NCBI GenBank assembly: GCA_017451485.1
Contig: JAFTOG010000035.1
Location: 1 to 44,909, forward strand
DNA length: 44,909 bases
Direction of reading: 5' to 3'
Origin: Clostridia bacterium
Lineage (GTDB): Bacteria > Bacillota > Clostridia > Oscillospirales > CAG-272
Position numbers and translations under genes: made by a program. The notes under the pieces were generated by a model. The model searched no databases and had not been told where the DNA came from. It was given only the letters and a program-made list of their open reading frames with translations. Shown here one piece after another: positions 35,292 through 44,890 of this stretch; the first letter of the stretch is position 1, and every line of letters begins with the position of its first letter.

Positions 35292-37394
35292 ATGCCAAGA
35301 GAATATTCACTTGAAAATACCCGTAATATTGGTATTATGGCGCACATTGACGCAGGTAAAACCACTACTACAGAGCGTATCCTGTTCTACACAGGTAAAA
35401 CACATAAGATAGGTGAAACTCACGAAGGTTCTGCAACAATGGACTGGATGGCACAGGAGCAGGAAAGAGGTATTACAATCACCTCTGCCGCAACAACATG
35501 CTTCTGGTCCGGTTCAGCAAATCAGTTCCAGCCTACCCGTATCAACATTATTGATACCCCCGGCCATGTTGACTTTACCGTTGAGGTACAGCGTTCACTT
35601 AAGGTCCTTGACGGATCTGTTACCGTTTTCTGTGCGAAGGGTGGCGTAGAGCCCCAGTCTGAAACTGTATGGAGACAGGCTGACGAATACGGCGTTCCTC
35701 GTATGGCTTATGTTAACAAAATGGACATCATGGGCGCAGACTTTTACAGAGTTGTGAGCATGATGAAGGAAAGACTCCATGCAAACGCAGTACCGATTCA
35801 GTTGCCTATAGGCTCTGAAGACACATTCAAAGGTATCATTGACCTTTTTGAAATGAAGGCTGATGTATACTATGATGACCTTGGTAAGGATATGAGAGTT
35901 GAAGAGATTCCCGCTGATATGCTTTCTAAGGCAGAGGAGTACAGATCCAACCTCGTTGAGTCCATCTGCGAAACAGATGATGAACTTATGATGATGTACC
36001 TTGAGGGTGAAGAGCCTTCTACAGAGGAGCTCAAGGTTGCACTTCGTAAGGCAGTAATTGCAAACCAGATCGTTCCCGTATGCTGTGGAACATCTTATAA
36101 GAATAAGGGCGTACAGAAGCTTCTTGACGCAGTTATCGAGTACATGCCCGCCCCCACAGATATTCCCGCTATCAAGGGTGTACATCCTGAAACAGGCTTG
36201 GAGGATGTTCGTCACTCCAGTGATGATGAGCCTTTCTCAGCTCTTGCGTTCAAGATTATGACAGACCCCTTCGTTGGTAAGCTTTGCTTCTTCAGAGTTT
36301 ACTCCGGTGCTGTTCAGGCAGGAACATCTGTATATAACTCCTCTAAGGATAAGACAGAAAGATTCGGTCGTATTCTTCAGATGCACGCAAATGACAGAGC
36401 TGATATCGATGTATGCTATGCAGGTGATATCGCAGCTGTTATCGGTGTAAAGAATACAACAACCGGTGATACCTTCTGTGATGAAAAGAATCCTATCATC
36501 CTTGAGTCCATGGAATTCCCCGAGCCTGTTATCAGAGTTGCGGTTGAGCCTAAGACTAAGGCAGGTCAGGAAAAGATGGGTATCGCACTTTCCAAGCTTG
36601 CAGAAGAGGACCCCACATTCAAGACATACACTGATGAAGAGACAGGTCAGACAATTATCGCAGGTATGGGTGAGCTTCACCTTGAGATCATTGTTGACAG
36701 ACTTCTTCGTGAGTTTAAGGTAGAGGCTAATGTTGGTAAGCCTCAGGTTGCTTATAAGGAAACCATCAGAAAGAGTGCTGATGTTGACCATAAATATGCT
36801 CGTCAGTCCGGTGGTAAGGGTCAGTACGGTCATGTTAAGATCATTATGGAGCCCAACGAGCCCGGAAAGGGATACGAGTTCATCAACAAGGTTGTTGGTG
36901 GTGCTATTCCCAAGGAGTACATTCCTTGCGTTGACGCAGGTATTCAGGCTGCATCCCAGACAGGTGTACTTGCAGGCTACAATGTAGTAGACTTCAAGAT
37001 TACACTTTACGATGGATCCTACCACGAGGTTGACTCCTCTGAAATGGCGTTCAAGATCGCTGCATCTATGGCGTTCAAGGAAGCTATGAGGAAAGCAGAC
37101 CCCGTTCTTACAGAGCCTATCATGAAGGTTGTTGTTGTAACTCCCGATGATTATCTCGGAGATGTAATCGGTGGTATCAACTCCCGCCGTGGTCAGATTG
37201 GCACAATGGAGCCTGTATCCGGTGCAACACAGATCACCGCTATGGTTCCTCTTGCTGAAATGTTCGGCTACGCAACAACATTGCGTTCCGCTACACAGGG
37301 TAGAGCAAACTACTCAATGGAACCCGATCACTTTGCTGAGGTTCCCAAGAGCGTTCAGGAGACAATTATTGCAGCTCGTGGACGCAACAACTAA
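35292..37394 (+). CDS. fusA: Elongation factor G
   Basis: The 700-residue GTPase drives translocation and ribosome recycling. G1 is AHIDAGKTT (17-25), G2 region [12 protein letters not shown]3 DTPGHVDF, G4 NKMD. Domains II-V follow, with [20 protein letters not shown] and GGKGQYGHV in domain IV and [20 protein letters not shown] near the end. AAAGGAAAGG precedes the ATG, 33 bp after rpsG. Codon use is strongly biased to GGT/CGT/AAG, as in highly expressed genes. Confidence 0.98.
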   Translation: MPREYSLENTRNIGIMAHIDAGKTTTTERILFYTGKTHKIGETHEGSATMDWMAQEQERGITITSAATTCFWSGSANQFQPTRINIIDTPGHVDFTVEVQRSLKVLDGSVTVFCAKGGVEPQSETVWRQADEYGVPRMAYVNKMDIMGADFYRVVSMMKERLHANAVPIQLPIGSEDTFKGIIDLFEMKADVYYDDLGKDMRVEEIPADMLSKAEEYRSNLVESICETDDELMMMYLEGEEPSTEELKVALRKAVIANQIVPVCCGTSYKNKGVQKLLDAVIEYMPAPTDIPAIKGVHPETGLEDVRHSSDDEPFSALAFKIMTDPFVGKLCFFRVYSGAVQAGTSVYNSSKDKTERFGRILQMHANDRADIDVCYAGDIAAVIGVKNTTTGDTFCDEKNPIILESMEFPEPVIRVAVEPKTKAGQEKMGIALSKLAEEDPTFKTYTDEETGQTIIAGMGELHLEIIVDRLLREFKVEANVGKPQVAYKETIRKSADVDHKYARQSGGKGQYGHVKIIMEPNEPGKGYEFINKVVGGAIPKEYIPCVDAGIQAASQTGVLAGYNVVDFKITLYDGSYHEVDSSEMAFKIAASMAFKEAMRKADPVLTEPIMKVVVVTPDDYLGDVIGGINSRRGQIGTMEPVSGATQITAMVPLAEMFGYATTLRSATQGRANYSMEPDHFAEVPKSVQETIIAARGRNN

Positions 37395-37439
37395 AATTTA
37401 TTAAACAAAAAATAAAAAATTATACGGAGGATTACTCAA

Positions 37440-38645
37440 ATGGCTAAACAGAAATTTGAAAGAACCAAACCCCACGTTAACATCGGTACTATCGGTCACG
37501 TTGACCACGGTAAGACAACATTGACAGCTGCTATCACAAAGACACTTGCTCTCTCCAACTCCAACATCGAGTTCTTGGCTTATGACCAGATCGATAACTG
37601 CCCTGAAGAGAGACAGAGAGGTATCACAATCAACTCCCGTCATGTTGAGTACGAGACAGAGAACAGACACTACGCACATGTTGACTGCCCCGGTCACGCT
37701 GACTATGTAAAGAACATGATCACAGGTGCTGCTCAGATGGACGGTGCTATCCTTGTTGTTGCTGGTACAGACGGTCCTATGGCTCAGACTCGTGAGCACA
37801 TCCTTCTTGCTCGTCAGGTAGGTGTTCCTGCTCTTTGCGTATTCATCAACAAGTGTGATGATGTTGACGACGAGGAGCTTCTTGACCTCGTTGAAATGGA
37901 AATCAGAGACCTTCTCTCTGAGTACGAGTTCCCCGGCGACGATATTCCCGTTATCCGTGGATCTGCAAGAAATGCTCTTATCTCTGAGAACAAGGACACA
38001 ACTGCTCCTGAGTATGCTTGCATTCTCGAGCTTATGGATGCTGTTGACTCCTACATTCCTACTCCTGACAGAAAGGCTGACATGCCCTTCCTTCTCCCTG
38101 TAGAGGATGTATTCTCCATCTCCGGTCGTGGTACAGTTGCTACAGGTAGAATCGAGAGAGGTACAGTTAAGATGGCTGATAGCGTTGAAATCGTTGGTCT
38201 CTCCACAGAGAACAAGACAACTGTTATTACAGGTATCGAGATGTTCCACAAGCTTATGGACAACGCTGAGGCTGGTGACAACGTAGGTCTCCTTCTCCGT
38301 GGTGTTAACAAGAACGAGATCGAAAGAGGTCAGGTTCTTTGTAAGCCCGGCTCCATCAATCCCCACACAAAGTTTGTAGGTCAGGTTTATGTACTTACAG
38401 AAAAGGAAGGCGGCCGTTCTAAGCCCTTCTTCTCCAACTACAGACCTCAGTTCTACATCAGAACAACAGATGTTACAGGTATTATCAACCTTCCTGATGA
38501 TGTTGATATGGCTAAGCCTGGTGACAATGTTACTATGACTGTTGAGCTTATCACTCCTATCGCTATCGAAAAGGGTCTCCGTTTCGCTATTCGTGAGGGT
38601 GGCCGTACAGTAGGTTCCGGTACAGTTACTGAAATCCTTGCTTAA
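37440..38645 (+). CDS. tuf: Elongation factor Tu
   Basis: The 401-residue GTPase delivers aminoacyl-tRNA to the ribosome. G1 is GHVDHGKTT (19-27), G2 region [11 protein letters not shown]3 [21 protein letters not shown]4 NKCD. Domains II and III contain [20 protein letters not shown] and the end [13 protein letters not shown]. The stretch [20 protein letters not shown] differs from the common VVSAADGPMPQT but is still functional in pattern. ACGGAGG precedes the ATG. Last gene of the str operon, closed by a strong terminator. Confidence 0.98.
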   Translation: MAKQKFERTKPHVNIGTIGHVDHGKTTLTAAITKTLALSNSNIEFLAYDQIDNCPEERQRGITINSRHVEYETENRHYAHVDCPGHADYVKNMITGAAQMDGAILVVAGTDGPMAQTREHILLARQVGVPALCVFINKCDDVDDEELLDLVEMEIRDLLSEYEFPGDDIPVIRGSARNALISENKDTTAPEYACILELMDAVDSYIPTPDRKADMPFLLPVEDVFSISGRGTVATGRIERGTVKMADSVEIVGLSTENKTTVITGIEMFHKLMDNAEAGDNVGLLLRGVNKNEIERGQVLCKPGSINPHTKFVGQVYVLTEKEGGRSKPFFSNYRPQFYIRTTDVTGIINLPDDVDMAKPGDNVTMTVELITPIAIEKGLRFAIREGGRTVGSGTVTEILA

Positions 38646-38667
38646 TTGTAAGTAAAATTTCAAATAT

Positions 38668-38696
38668 AAAAGACGCAGAGCAATCTGCGTCTTTTT
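38668..38696 (+). terminator. Terminator of the str operon
   Basis: AAAAGACGCAGA and TCTGCGTCTTTT enclose a GCAA tetraloop (38680-38683), followed by T-run. Confidence 0.93.
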
Positions 38697-38698
38697 AG

Positions 38699-38727
38699 TT
38701 GACTTTAGGGGAGCAGAGTAGTATAAT
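38699..38727 (+). promoter_or_regulatory. Promoter of the HAD hydrolase gene
   Basis: TTGACT (38699-38704), 17-bp spacer, TATAAT (38722-38727). It begins just past the tuf terminator. Confidence 0.75.
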
Positions 38728-38754
38728 ATCTGTATGATTGCTAAGGAGTATTAT

Positions 38755-39384
38755 ATGAAAAAATTAATTTTTGATTTTGACGGGACATTGGTTGATTCTA
38801 TGCCCGTATGGAGTGATTTTATCATCCATTATCTTAACAGCATCAGTGTCAGCTATCCCGATGATATAATAAAAATTGTTTCTCCTCTCGGCACCCGTGG
38901 AGCTGCTGAATATCTTATTACCCTTGGAGTCCGTGCAACAGTAGACGAGCTGCTTCAGCTTATGGATTCCTTTGCTCTTAAGGAGTATACCTACAATATC
39001 CCGGCAAAGTCGGGAGTTATAAATAAGCTTAAGGAGCTAAAAGCAAAGGGGTATAGCCTTAATATTTTAACAGCCTGTAATCATAATCTTTTGGACCCTT
39101 GCCTTAAAAGACTTGGTTTGTTTGATGTGTTTGAGAATATCTGGTCCTGTGAGGAGGATATGGGTATGAATAAGAAAAACGAGGACATATACCGTCTTGT
39201 GTCATCAAAACTTGATACCGTATGTGAAAATTGTGTATTTTTTGATGATAATATAGGAGCTTTAGTCACTGCACATAATGCAGGAATGGAGACCGTTGGT
39301 GTTTATGATGCAACCTCGGAGGAGTATATTACGGATATTTGTGCCATAACGGACAGGTATATTTACACCTTTGATGAAATATAA
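38755..39384 (+). CDS. HAD-superfamily hydrolase (phosphoglycolate-phosphatase-like)
   Basis: The 209-residue phosphatase has motif I DFDGTLVDS (7-15, Asp7/Asp9), a helical cap, motif II ILTACNH, Lys of motif III in the GMNKKNEDIY region, and motif IV VFFDDNIGAL. This is the subfamily that includes Gph and beta-phosphoglucomutase; substrate unknown. ATG 38755 is chosen for AAGGAG six bases upstream, not the in-frame ATG at 38734. Confidence 0.9.
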   Translation: MKKLIFDFDGTLVDSMPVWSDFIIHYLNSISVSYPDDIIKIVSPLGTRGAAEYLITLGVRATVDELLQLMDSFALKEYTYNIPAKSGVINKLKELKAKGYSLNILTACNHNLLDPCLKRLGLFDVFENIWSCEEDMGMNKKNEDIYRLVSSKLDTVCENCVFFDDNIGALVTAHNAGMETVGVYDATSEEYITDICAITDRYIYTFDEI

Positions 39385-39407
39385 AAGAGGGCAGTGCCCT
39401 CTTTTTT
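39383..39407. terminator. Bidirectional terminator
   Basis: AAAAGAGGGC-AGT-GCCCTCTTTT then T-run. It overlaps the stop of the HAD gene and the stop of spoIVA. Confidence 0.88.
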
Positions 39408-40872
39408 ATAATATAATACATATAAGACCGTTTGAGCCCTCGTTTATCACCCTTGTAAGTGTGTCGGAAAGCTTAGCCCTTGACTCCTCGGATATGTGCT
39501 CCAGCTTGGCATGGAGCCCTTCATTTACAAGCTCATATAGGGATTTGCCGAACATATTGGAGTCCCATATTTTCTTAGGGTCATCCTCAAATTCATCCAA
39601 CATATATTTTACTATTTCCCGTGATTGCTCGGCTGTACCGACAATGGGCTTTATTTCCGTTTCGATGGATGCTCTTATCATATGAATGGACGGAGCAGAG
39701 GCACGGAGCTTTACACCGTAGGCTCCTGCCTGTTTTACAATTTCAGGCTCCTCCAGGGTCATATCGTCAACATCGGGCAGTACTATACCGTATCCTGTGT
39801 CGTTTACCTGGTCGATGGCATCGGCAAATTTGTCAAGCTCTCTCTTACACTCTGCAAGACGGCGAATATTTATAAACAGATCCTCATCGTCAGCTATGGT
39901 AATACCACATAGCTCACTCATTATCTTATAGTAAAGCTCGGGAAGAAGCTCTATGTCCATTGATATTGTTCCGTTGCCTAAATCATACACAGGGACGGGC
40001 TTTTTTGCTATATATTCATTGCTTTCAAGAAGAGATGCACATTTTTCTCCGTCGTCTATTTTGGAAACAGAGGCTATGGAGGATTTTATACTGTCCGTAA
40101 TACTTCTTTTAAGCCAGTGGCTCCTGTCGAGAGTGGATATATATTTAGGGAGAGAGAAGGTAATCTCATTTATTGCAAACTGACCCAACAAAAGCTTTAT
40201 AATCCCTTCAAAATCCTCGTAGGTAAGGTCAAGAGCATTGATAAGAGCCACAGGGGCAGAGTATTTTTGTTCTATAGCTTCTGCAAGCTCCTGGGTCCGT
40301 TTGTCATGCGGAGTGGCTGAATTTAATATAATTGTAAAGGGCTTTTTCAATGTCTTAAGCTCAGAAATAACTCTTTCCTCACTATTTACATAGTCCTCCC
40401 GAGAGAAATCCCCTATTGTACCGTCTGTAGTTACAACAAGTCCGACTGTGGAATGGTCACATATTACCTTGTGGGTGCCAAGCTCTGCAGCCTTGTTAAA
40501 TTCCATAGGCTCCTTTTCCCAGGGGGTCTGTATCATACGGAGCTCGCCGTTCTCCTCGGTGCCCATTGCACCGTTTATAAGATATCCCACACAGTCGATG
40601 AGCCTTATTTTCATATTTGCGTTACCAATATTAATGCTTACAGCCTCATCGGGGACGAATTTAGGCTCGGTTGTCATAACAGTCTTACCCGATGCACTTT
40701 GAGGGATTTCGTCCGTTGCTCTTTTTTTATCGTATTCCGATTCAATATTCGGTACAACAAACTCCTCCATAAATTTTTTAATAACTGTTGATTTTCCGGT
40801 GCGAACCGGCCCCACTACCCCTATGTAAATTTCTCCGTTGGTTCTTTTTCCGATGTCCTCGTATATATTCAT
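39406..40872 (-). CDS. spoIVA: Stage IV sporulation protein A (spore coat ATPase)
   Basis: The 488-residue protein polymerises with ATP hydrolysis to form the basement layer of the spore coat around the forespore. It has the typical start MNIYEDIGKRTNGEIYIGVV, Walker A GPVRTGKST (20-28), PQSASGKTVMTTEPKFVPDE, the RLIDCVGYLINGAMG block and the C-terminal end LTRVINEGSNGLICIIL. It proves that the organism belongs to an endospore-forming lineage. A GGGGG ribosome site precedes the ATG. Expression should depend on sigma-E, though I could not find a clear sigma-E promoter in 40873-40940. Confidence 0.97.
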   Translation of the reverse strand: MNIYEDIGKRTNGEIYIGVVGPVRTGKSTVIKKFMEEFVVPNIESEYDKKRATDEIPQSASGKTVMTTEPKFVPDEAVSINIGNANMKIRLIDCVGYLINGAMGTEENGELRMIQTPWEKEPMEFNKAAELGTHKVICDHSTVGLVVTTDGTIGDFSREDYVNSEERVISELKTLKKPFTIILNSATPHDKRTQELAEAIEQKYSAPVALINALDLTYEDFEGIIKLLLGQFAINEITFSLPKYISTLDRSHWLKRSITDSIKSSIASVSKIDDGEKCASLLESNEYIAKKPVPVYDLGNGTISMDIELLPELYYKIMSELCGITIADDEDLFINIRRLAECKRELDKFADAIDQVNDTGYGIVLPDVDDMTLEEPEIVKQAGAYGVKLRASAPSIHMIRASIETEIKPIVGTAEQSREIVKYMLDEFEDDPKKIWDSNMFGKSLYELVNEGLHAKLEHISEESRAKLSDTLTRVINEGSNGLICIIL

Positions 40873-40943
40873 ATAAGTTCCCCCGTTCAGGCTTAGATTT
40901 CATAATTATATATATTCAGCTCCGGGGACTTGTATTACAAATA

Positions 40944-40975
40944 AAAAAGCTTTTCCGAAGAAAAGCTTTTTAGGT
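40944..40975 (-). terminator. Terminator of the DUF4190-type gene
   Basis: AAAAAGCTTTTC (40944-40955) and GAAAAGCTTTTT (40960-40971) with a CGAA loop; T-rich exit on the minus strand. Confidence 0.85.
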
Positions 40976-40985
40976 GTAAAATTGA

Positions 40986-41753
40986 TTAAAGCTCTAAGTA
41001 TGAGGAGCCGAATGCGTCTATTGCTCCAAATACGCCTACAAATGCCAACACTGCGTATATGAAATAAAGTATACCCAGGAGTAAGCCGAATATAGCACAA
41101 ATCATACCGGCAACTGCCATACCGTTTGAGGTACCTTTTTTCTTGCTGACAGCGTAAAATACAATAGCAAGTATACCCATGATAATGGATACAAATCCGT
41201 ATACACAACAGCAGAGTATACTGAGTATACCGAGAATCAAGGAGGCTACATTAAAGCCTGTTCCCTTGGGCTTTTCCTTCTGCTTGGGAGCCTCCCAAAT
41301 AGGTCTTTGATATGGGTTCTGATTCTGATAAGGGTTAGAATTCTGGTAGGGATTGTGACCTTGATATGGGTTAGGGTTCTGATAAGGATTGGGTCTTTGA
41401 TACTGGTTAGGATTCTGATAAGGATTATCAGGTCTCTGGTAAGGATTTACAGGGGGCTGCTGAGTGGGATTCTGTCCCTGTGCCTGCTCACCGGTAGGAG
41501 CATCAGCCTGCACATTAGCCTGATTATCTACAGGAGCATCAGCCTGCACATTAGCCTGATTATCTACAGGAGCATCAGCCTGCACATTAGCCTGATTATC
41601 TACAGGTGCATCAGTCTGCATATTTGCCTGATTATCTACAGGTGCATCAGCTTGCACATTTACTTGATTCTGCATAGATCCGTTGCCGTCATCATATGTA
41701 TAGTTGTCAACAAGATCCTCAAACTTGATGTCATTGTTTTTATTTTCATTCAT
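40986..41753 (-). CDS. Membrane protein with tandem repeats and a DUF4190-type domain
   Basis: The 255-residue protein has three parts. Residues about 28-90 are five 12-residue repeats of the type NQANVQADAPVD. Residues about 100-155 are proline/tyrosine/asparagine-rich repeats of the type NPYQNPNPYQ. The C-terminal 95 residues have two hydrophobic hairpins (VASLILGILSILCCCVYGFV ... AVAGMICAIFGLLLGILYFI) matching DUF4190. The N-terminal part is probably an extended cytoplasmic low-complexity arm. ATG 41753 has AAAGGAG upstream. Function unknown; this family is common in Firmicutes. Confidence 0.85.
   Translation of the reverse strand: MNENKNNDIKFEDLVDNYTYDDGNGSMQNQVNVQADAPVDNQANMQTDAPVDNQANVQADAPVDNQANVQADAPVDNQANVQADAPTGEQAQGQNPTQQPPVNPYQRPDNPYQNPNQYQRPNPYQNPNPYQGHNPYQNSNPYQNQNPYQRPIWEAPKQKEKPKGTGFNVASLILGILSILCCCVYGFVSIIMGILAIVFYAVSKKKGTSNGMAVAGMICAIFGLLLGILYFIYAVLAFVGVFGAIDAFGSSYLEL
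41496..41675 (-). repeat. Five tandem 36-bp repeats in the coding region
   Basis: Units start at 41496, 41532, 41568, 41604 and 41640. The first three are identical in DNA sequence, the fourth and fifth diverge, and each encodes 12 residues. The identity suggests recent slippage or gene conversion. Confidence 0.93.
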
Positions 41754-41838
41754 AAGAGTAACTCCTTTCCTGTTTGATATTAGACAGTATAGAAGGCAAT
41801 ACACGGTCTGTGCACTGCTTCTTTACTTTAACAAGATA

Positions 41839-41867
41839 ATTCTATCATTAAATATGAAAAAAAGCAA
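41839..41867 (-). promoter_or_regulatory. Promoter of the DUF4190-type gene
   Basis: Minus strand TTGCTT (41862-41867), 17-bp spacer, TGA-TAGAAT (41839-41844). Confidence 0.55.
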
Positions 41868-41884
41868 TACTTATTTATAAAAAA

Positions 41885-41913
41885 TTGACTTTTGTTACAT
41901 TATGTGATAAAAT
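41885..41913 (+). promoter_or_regulatory. Promoter of the DUF2752 gene
   Basis: TTGACT (41885-41890), 17-bp spacer, TGA-TAAAAT (41908-41913). The expected start of transcription (about 41920) is only some eight bases before the annotated GTG. Confidence 0.7.
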
Positions 41914-41927
41914 AATCATGAACAGGG

Positions 41928-42338
41928 GTGATAAAAATAAGCAAGACATTAAGAAAAATAGTAATTGTAAACGGCATAGTACTTGTATTTGTTTCAGCCT
42001 TTGTAATTGTAGCTAATCTAATATCAGATTCCGGGGGACACCAATGTGATTTTTTTCGTGTAACGGGATTTTACTGTCCCGGCTGTGGAGGTACAAGGGC
42101 TGTTTTTGCAATGCTGAGATTTGATATTGTATCGGCAATCAAATATAATGTAACGGTTCCATTTGGAGTCTTTGTTTACCTGTACTATAATATCAGGTCG
42201 ATAATTGCCTGTATTGATAATGAAAAAGACTATTTTGCAAAACAGAAGTATATATTATGTATTATCCTTGCTGTTATTATTGTATTGAATTGCATTGTAA
42301 AAAATGTACTTTACCATGGATGGAAAATAGGATTTTGA
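41928..42338 (+). CDS. DUF2752 membrane protein
   Basis: The 136-residue protein has a first helix (IVIVNGIVLVFVSAFVIVAN), the DUF2752 signature FYCPGCGGTRAVFAM around residues 48-62, then two further helices. The CPGCGGTR motif may bind metal or form a redox pair; function is unknown. The frame opens at GTG 41928 (preceded by an in-frame TGA). The only Shine-Dalgarno-like sequence, AGGGGTGA, lies directly on that GTG, so the real start may be GTG on a very short leader or the ATA at 41937. Confidence 0.8.
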   Translation: MIKISKTLRKIVIVNGIVLVFVSAFVIVANLISDSGGHQCDFFRVTGFYCPGCGGTRAVFAMLRFDIVSAIKYNVTVPFGVFVYLYYNIRSIIACIDNEKDYFAKQKYILCIILAVIIVLNCIVKNVLYHGWKIGF

Positions 42339-42347
42339 TGTATATGC

Positions 42348-42376
42348 TTGACATTTGTCTAAATATATGATAAAAT
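42348..42376 (+). promoter_or_regulatory. Promoter of the CNNM/CorC-type gene
   Basis: TTGACA (42348-42353), 17-bp spacer, TGA-TAAAAT (42371-42376). Confidence 0.75.
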
Positions 42377-42412
42377 ATTTATGATTTTATATTATGGAGG
42401 AACAAAATTATT

Positions 42413-43702
42413 ATGGACGGTGACAGTATAGGGTTGATTATCGTAATGATAATCCTACTTGCTATGTCAGCTTTCTTTTCAGCAACGGAAACAGCGTTTT
42501 CCACATTCAATCGCATAAGGATGAAGAGTATGGCACAGAGCGGTAATAAAAAGGCGGCTCTTGTTATGAAGTATGATGAAAAATACGATAAAATGCTTAA
42601 CAGCGTTCTTATCGGAAATAACATCGTAAATATATCCCTTTCATCCATTGCAACAGTATTTTTTGTAGACATATTTACAAAAATGAATCCCGACTCGGCT
42701 CAGTCCGTCGGTGCAACAATCTCTACGGTTATAGTAACTGTAGCAGTTCTTATTTTTGGTGAAATTTCACCTAAGATAATAGCAAAGGGAAATGCAGATA
42801 AGGTAGCACTTCGCTTTGTTCACATTGTTAACGGTGTAATAGTTATACTTACACCTCTCAGCATCATTTTCGGTGCATGGAGTAAGCTTGTTATGAAGGT
42901 ATTTAAGTCCAAGGATCAGAATACCGTAACAGAAGAAGAGCTTATGACTATAGTTGATGAGGCAGAGGAGGACGGAACCATCGAGTCTGACGAGGGTGAC
43001 CTTATCCGATCTGCAATTGAATTTAATGATGTATGTGCGGGTGATATTCTTACTCCCCGTGTTGATATATACGCAATTTCCAAGGATGATACAATAGAAG
43101 AAATTGCCAAGGTGTTTACAGAGAGTGCGTTTTCACGTCTTCCTGTATACGGTGATGATATAGATGATATTATCGGTATCCTTCACGAAAAGGATTTCTT
43201 TGTTGCTTATCACAATAAATGCGATTCAGTTAACGAATACATACAAAAGCCCGAATATGTTTCCGAGCATATTAAGGTAGCAGACCTTTTACAGGTTCTC
43301 AAAGCAAAAAAGACCCATATGGCTATAGTAGTTGACGAATACGGTGGAACTATGGGACTTGTAACTATGGAGGATATTATCGAGGAGCTTATCGGTGATG
43401 TATTCGATGAGCATGATGAGGTAACAAATGAATATTTGGAGCTTTCTGACGGACGCTTTAAGGTAGATTGCGGAGCAGACCTTGATGATTTCTTCGACAA
43501 GTTTAATGTTGTAATAGACAGCGAGGAGGATATGCCTCAGACAGTTAACGGCTTTATTATGAAGGAGCTTGAGTCATTCCCTCAGGTTGGTGACGGATTT
43601 GAATATAGAAATCTTAAAATAGAAATCAGCAAAATCGGTCCGAAGCGAGTAGAGGAAATACTCGTTGAAATAATTAAACAAGAGGAAGAGGACGCTGAAT
43701 AA
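42413..43702 (+). CDS. CNNM/HlyC-CorC family membrane protein (magnesium transport-related)
   Basis: The 429-residue protein has an N-terminal DUF21 transmembrane domain (residues about 1-165; SAFFSATETAFSTFNRIRMK, FGEISPKIIAKGNADK). A tandem CBS pair follows (about 200-330; TPRVDIYAISKDDTIEEIAK, DDIIGILHEKDFF, VVDEYGGTMGLVTMEDIIEE), and a C-terminal CorC/HlyC transporter-associated domain is at about 345-420. Family members export Mg or Co, controlled by nucleotide binding to CBS. The name hemolysin C is historical. GGAGG lies upstream of the ATG at a slightly long distance. Confidence 0.92.
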   Translation: MDGDSIGLIIVMIILLAMSAFFSATETAFSTFNRIRMKSMAQSGNKKAALVMKYDEKYDKMLNSVLIGNNIVNISLSSIATVFFVDIFTKMNPDSAQSVGATISTVIVTVAVLIFGEISPKIIAKGNADKVALRFVHIVNGVIVILTPLSIIFGAWSKLVMKVFKSKDQNTVTEEELMTIVDEAEEDGTIESDEGDLIRSAIEFNDVCAGDILTPRVDIYAISKDDTIEEIAKVFTESAFSRLPVYGDDIDDIIGILHEKDFFVAYHNKCDSVNEYIQKPEYVSEHIKVADLLQVLKAKKTHMAIVVDEYGGTMGLVTMEDIIEELIGDVFDEHDEVTNEYLELSDGRFKVDCGADLDDFFDKFNVVIDSEEDMPQTVNGFIMKELESFPQVGDGFEYRNLKIEISKIGPKRVEEILVEIIKQEEEDAE

Positions 43703-43713
43703 GCGTCCTTTTT
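43690..43713 (+). terminator. Terminator overlapping the CNNM/CorC-type stop codon
   Basis: GGACGC (43690-43695) pairs with GCGTCC (43703-43708), followed by five T; the TAA stop lies in the loop. It is short and may only partly separate the next gene, which starts 11 bases later. Confidence 0.75.
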
Positions 43714-43723
43714 AGGTGAATCT

Positions 43724-44293
43724 ATGAATGTATTTGACTTTGACGGAACAATATATGACGGTGACAGCTCTAAAGATTTTTACTTCTATTGCCTGAAAAA
43801 GTATCCCAAGATAAGAAAAAGAGCTCCCGCAACCCTTCTTTTTGGTGCAGGCTACGGCTTAAGGATAATTAAGAAGCTTACATTTAAAGAAAAGCTTTTC
43901 AGCTTTGTTCAGGATATTGAGGATCTTGACAAGGCGGTAGAGGACTTCTGGGCTACGCACAAGAAGAATATTAAAAACTGGTATCTCGCAATGAAAAAGC
44001 CGACGGATATTATTATTTCCGCCTCTCCCGAATTTTTGCTTAAGGGTATTTGTGCCGAGCTTGGTGCAGAATTTCTTATGGCATCCCGTGTTGATAAAAG
44101 AACAGGCAAATTTGCAGGTGCCAACTGCCACGGAGAGGAGAAGGTTAAACGCTTCTATGAGCTTTATCCCAATGCACACATTGATGAGTTTTACTCCGAT
44201 CTATATTGTGATGCTCCCCTTGCACGCTTAGCCGATAAGGCGTTTATTGTTAAGGGAGAGGAGCTTTTACCTTGGAATAAGAAAAAGCTTTAA
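43724..44293 (+). CDS. HAD-IB family phosphatase
   Basis: The 189-residue protein has motif I DFDGTIYDGD (5-14), a small helical cap (RKRAPATLLFGAGYGLRIIK), motif II IIISASPEFL, Lys of motif III in HGEEKVKRF and motif IV FYSDLYCDAPL. It resembles SerB-type phosphatases that act on phosphoserine or phospholipid head groups. It lies directly behind the CNNM gene terminator. AGGTGA precedes the ATG. Confidence 0.87.
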   Translation: MNVFDFDGTIYDGDSSKDFYFYCLKKYPKIRKRAPATLLFGAGYGLRIIKKLTFKEKLFSFVQDIEDLDKAVEDFWATHKKNIKNWYLAMKKPTDIIISASPEFLLKGICAELGAEFLMASRVDKRTGKFAGANCHGEEKVKRFYELYPNAHIDEFYSDLYCDAPLARLADKAFIVKGEELLPWNKKKL

Positions 44294-44314
44294 GATCATC
44301 AATCACCAAAATAC

Positions 44315-44346
44315 AAAAAAACGAGTGAGAAATCACTCGTTTTTTG
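44315..44346. terminator. Bidirectional terminator
   Basis: AAAAAACGAGTGA (44316-44328) and TCACTCGTTTTTT (44333-44345) around GAAA. It serves the HAD gene and overlaps the stop of the ECF gene. Confidence 0.92.
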
Positions 44347-44890
44347 CTTTGATAAATTTACTCTGTCTGCTTTTTTCCAGCCTTGTTAATGTTTTATAAA
44401 GGGGATAAATAAGAGTAGATAATGAAATATTACCAACCATGTGGATGATATCGAATACAAGTCCGGCTGACAGCCACGCAAGTGCCATTTCAAAGTTAAG
44501 ATTATACATCATAACCTGAAATGGGAGATACATAAGCCCGAAGAGAAGACCGTGGAGCCCCGAGAATATTATACACAGAGCCACCTTGAGCTTTATATTC
44601 GCCTTTTTTGGAATAAGCGTGACTAATAACCAAAGTATGGGGAATATATATATATACGGTATCCACCAGAGGGAATAGCCAGCCGATACTATAAGTGATG
44701 TGATGGCAGTTATCATAACATATATGAGTATTGGGATAATCGCCTTCCACCTGTATACAAGGGATAAAACACATATTAAAAGTGCCACACCGTGTACATT
44801 CGGTATCATCTCAAATATTATATCGGAAAGATACAGCATTACTCCAAACAAGGTATAGATTACCATGTTGAAGACATTTATTTTCTTCAT
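44333..44890 (-). CDS. ECF transporter S-component-like membrane protein
   Basis: The 185-residue protein has about six helices. The middle and end (SLWWIPYIYIFPILWLLVTL, SGLHGLLFGLMYLPFQVMMY, FDIIHMVGNISLSTLIYPLY) match substrate-binding S components of energy-coupling-factor vitamin transporters, which need shared EcfA/A'/T subunits encoded elsewhere. The vitamin is not deducible. The ribosome-site-like AGGTG lies almost directly on the ATG, which is unusually tight; only 19 bases upstream are inside the window. Confidence 0.85.
   Translation of the reverse strand: MKKINVFNMVIYTLFGVMLYLSDIIFEMIPNVHGVALLICVLSLVYRWKAIIPILIYVMITAITSLIVSAGYSLWWIPYIYIFPILWLLVTLIPKKANIKLKVALCIIFSGLHGLLFGLMYLPFQVMMYNLNFEMALAWLSAGLVFDIIHMVGNISLSTLIYPLYKTLTRLEKSRQSKFIKAKNE

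Noticed and set aside
37401..38663. Long minus-strand open frame opposite tuf
   Set aside because: It mirrors the strongly biased codons of tuf. Similar shadows lie opposite fusA and ftsZ. No ribosome site or family match.
40873..40943. Sigma-E promoter of spoIVA
   Set aside because: Expected from known biology, but I could not match both boxes with proper spacing, so it is not claimed.
41300..41675. CRISPR-like array
   Set aside because: The 36-bp units are directly tandem without spacers and encode a protein repeat.
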